DNA of 12,181 nt from Deltaproteobacteria bacterium. GTDB taxonomy: Bacteria > Desulfobacterota > Binatia > Bin18. The notes under the pieces were generated by a model. That model did no database searches, had not been told where the DNA came from, and saw nothing but the letters and a program-made list of their open reading frames with translations. The stretch is from NCBI GenBank assembly GCA_016200595.1, contig JACQEL010001008.1, positions 1-12,181 of the forward strand, given 5' to 3'. Below, piece after piece: positions 12,138 to 12,181 of the stretch (position 1 is the stretch's first letter; each line of letters begins with the position of its first letter). Position numbers and translations under genes: made by a program.

Positions 12138-12181
12138 TGCGAGAAACAGAAGATGCGAGAGTGAGGGGGCCAGTGCACCCA

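Overview
This 12.2-kb window is bacterial accessory DNA of mid-range base composition: Shine-Dalgarno-led genes, many insertion-sequence (IS) remnants, and mostly single-gene transcription units with long spacers. My impression is a Nitrospira-like or other environmental Gram-negative bacterium. That rests only on the flavour of the small hypothetical proteins and IS types, so it is weak. No rRNA, tRNA or CRISPR array was found.

Layout. 1-1052 is a mobile-element graveyard: the 3' end of an IS256-family transposase gene, minus-strand scraps resembling IS1380 and IS66 transposases, and a 141-bp MITE-like element with terminal inverted repeats and a perfect 9-bp target duplication. 1161-3320 (+) encodes a 719-aa patatin-like phospholipase with about six membrane helices inserted inside the catalytic domain. 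3414-4243 is a complete but dead IS6-family element, with both terminal repeats and a transposase broken by two frameshifts. 4377-5354 (+) is a class 3 (alpha/beta hydrolase) lipase. 5605-7941 (-) is a second, convergent patatin-like protein of 778 aa, with about eight N-terminal membrane helices and then an uninterrupted patatin domain.

7942-8431 is a structured spacer with a good minus-strand terminator, a long hairpin and two tiny ORFs with strong ribosome-binding sites. 8432-9541 (-) is a DUF2252 protein (kinase/phosphotransferase-like motifs). 9605-9889 (-) is a small, possibly truncated, secreted-type hypothetical ORF. 10008-10922 (-) is an exported S1/P1-type zinc nuclease with every metal ligand present. 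11122-11397 (-) is a small winged-helix-like protein with a near-perfect 22-bp palindrome upstream, and 11847-12137 (-) is an unrecognised small protein.

The notable theme is three different lipid hydrolases (two membrane-embedded patatins of opposite architecture and one soluble class 3 lipase) within 7 kb, interleaved with IS elements. They are not one operon: each has its own start signals, and the second patatin faces the lipase. A joint role in membrane-lipid turnover or conflict is inference only; no cyclase, immunity gene or secretion-system gene is visible. The most clear-cut unnamed element is the MITE at 903-1043.
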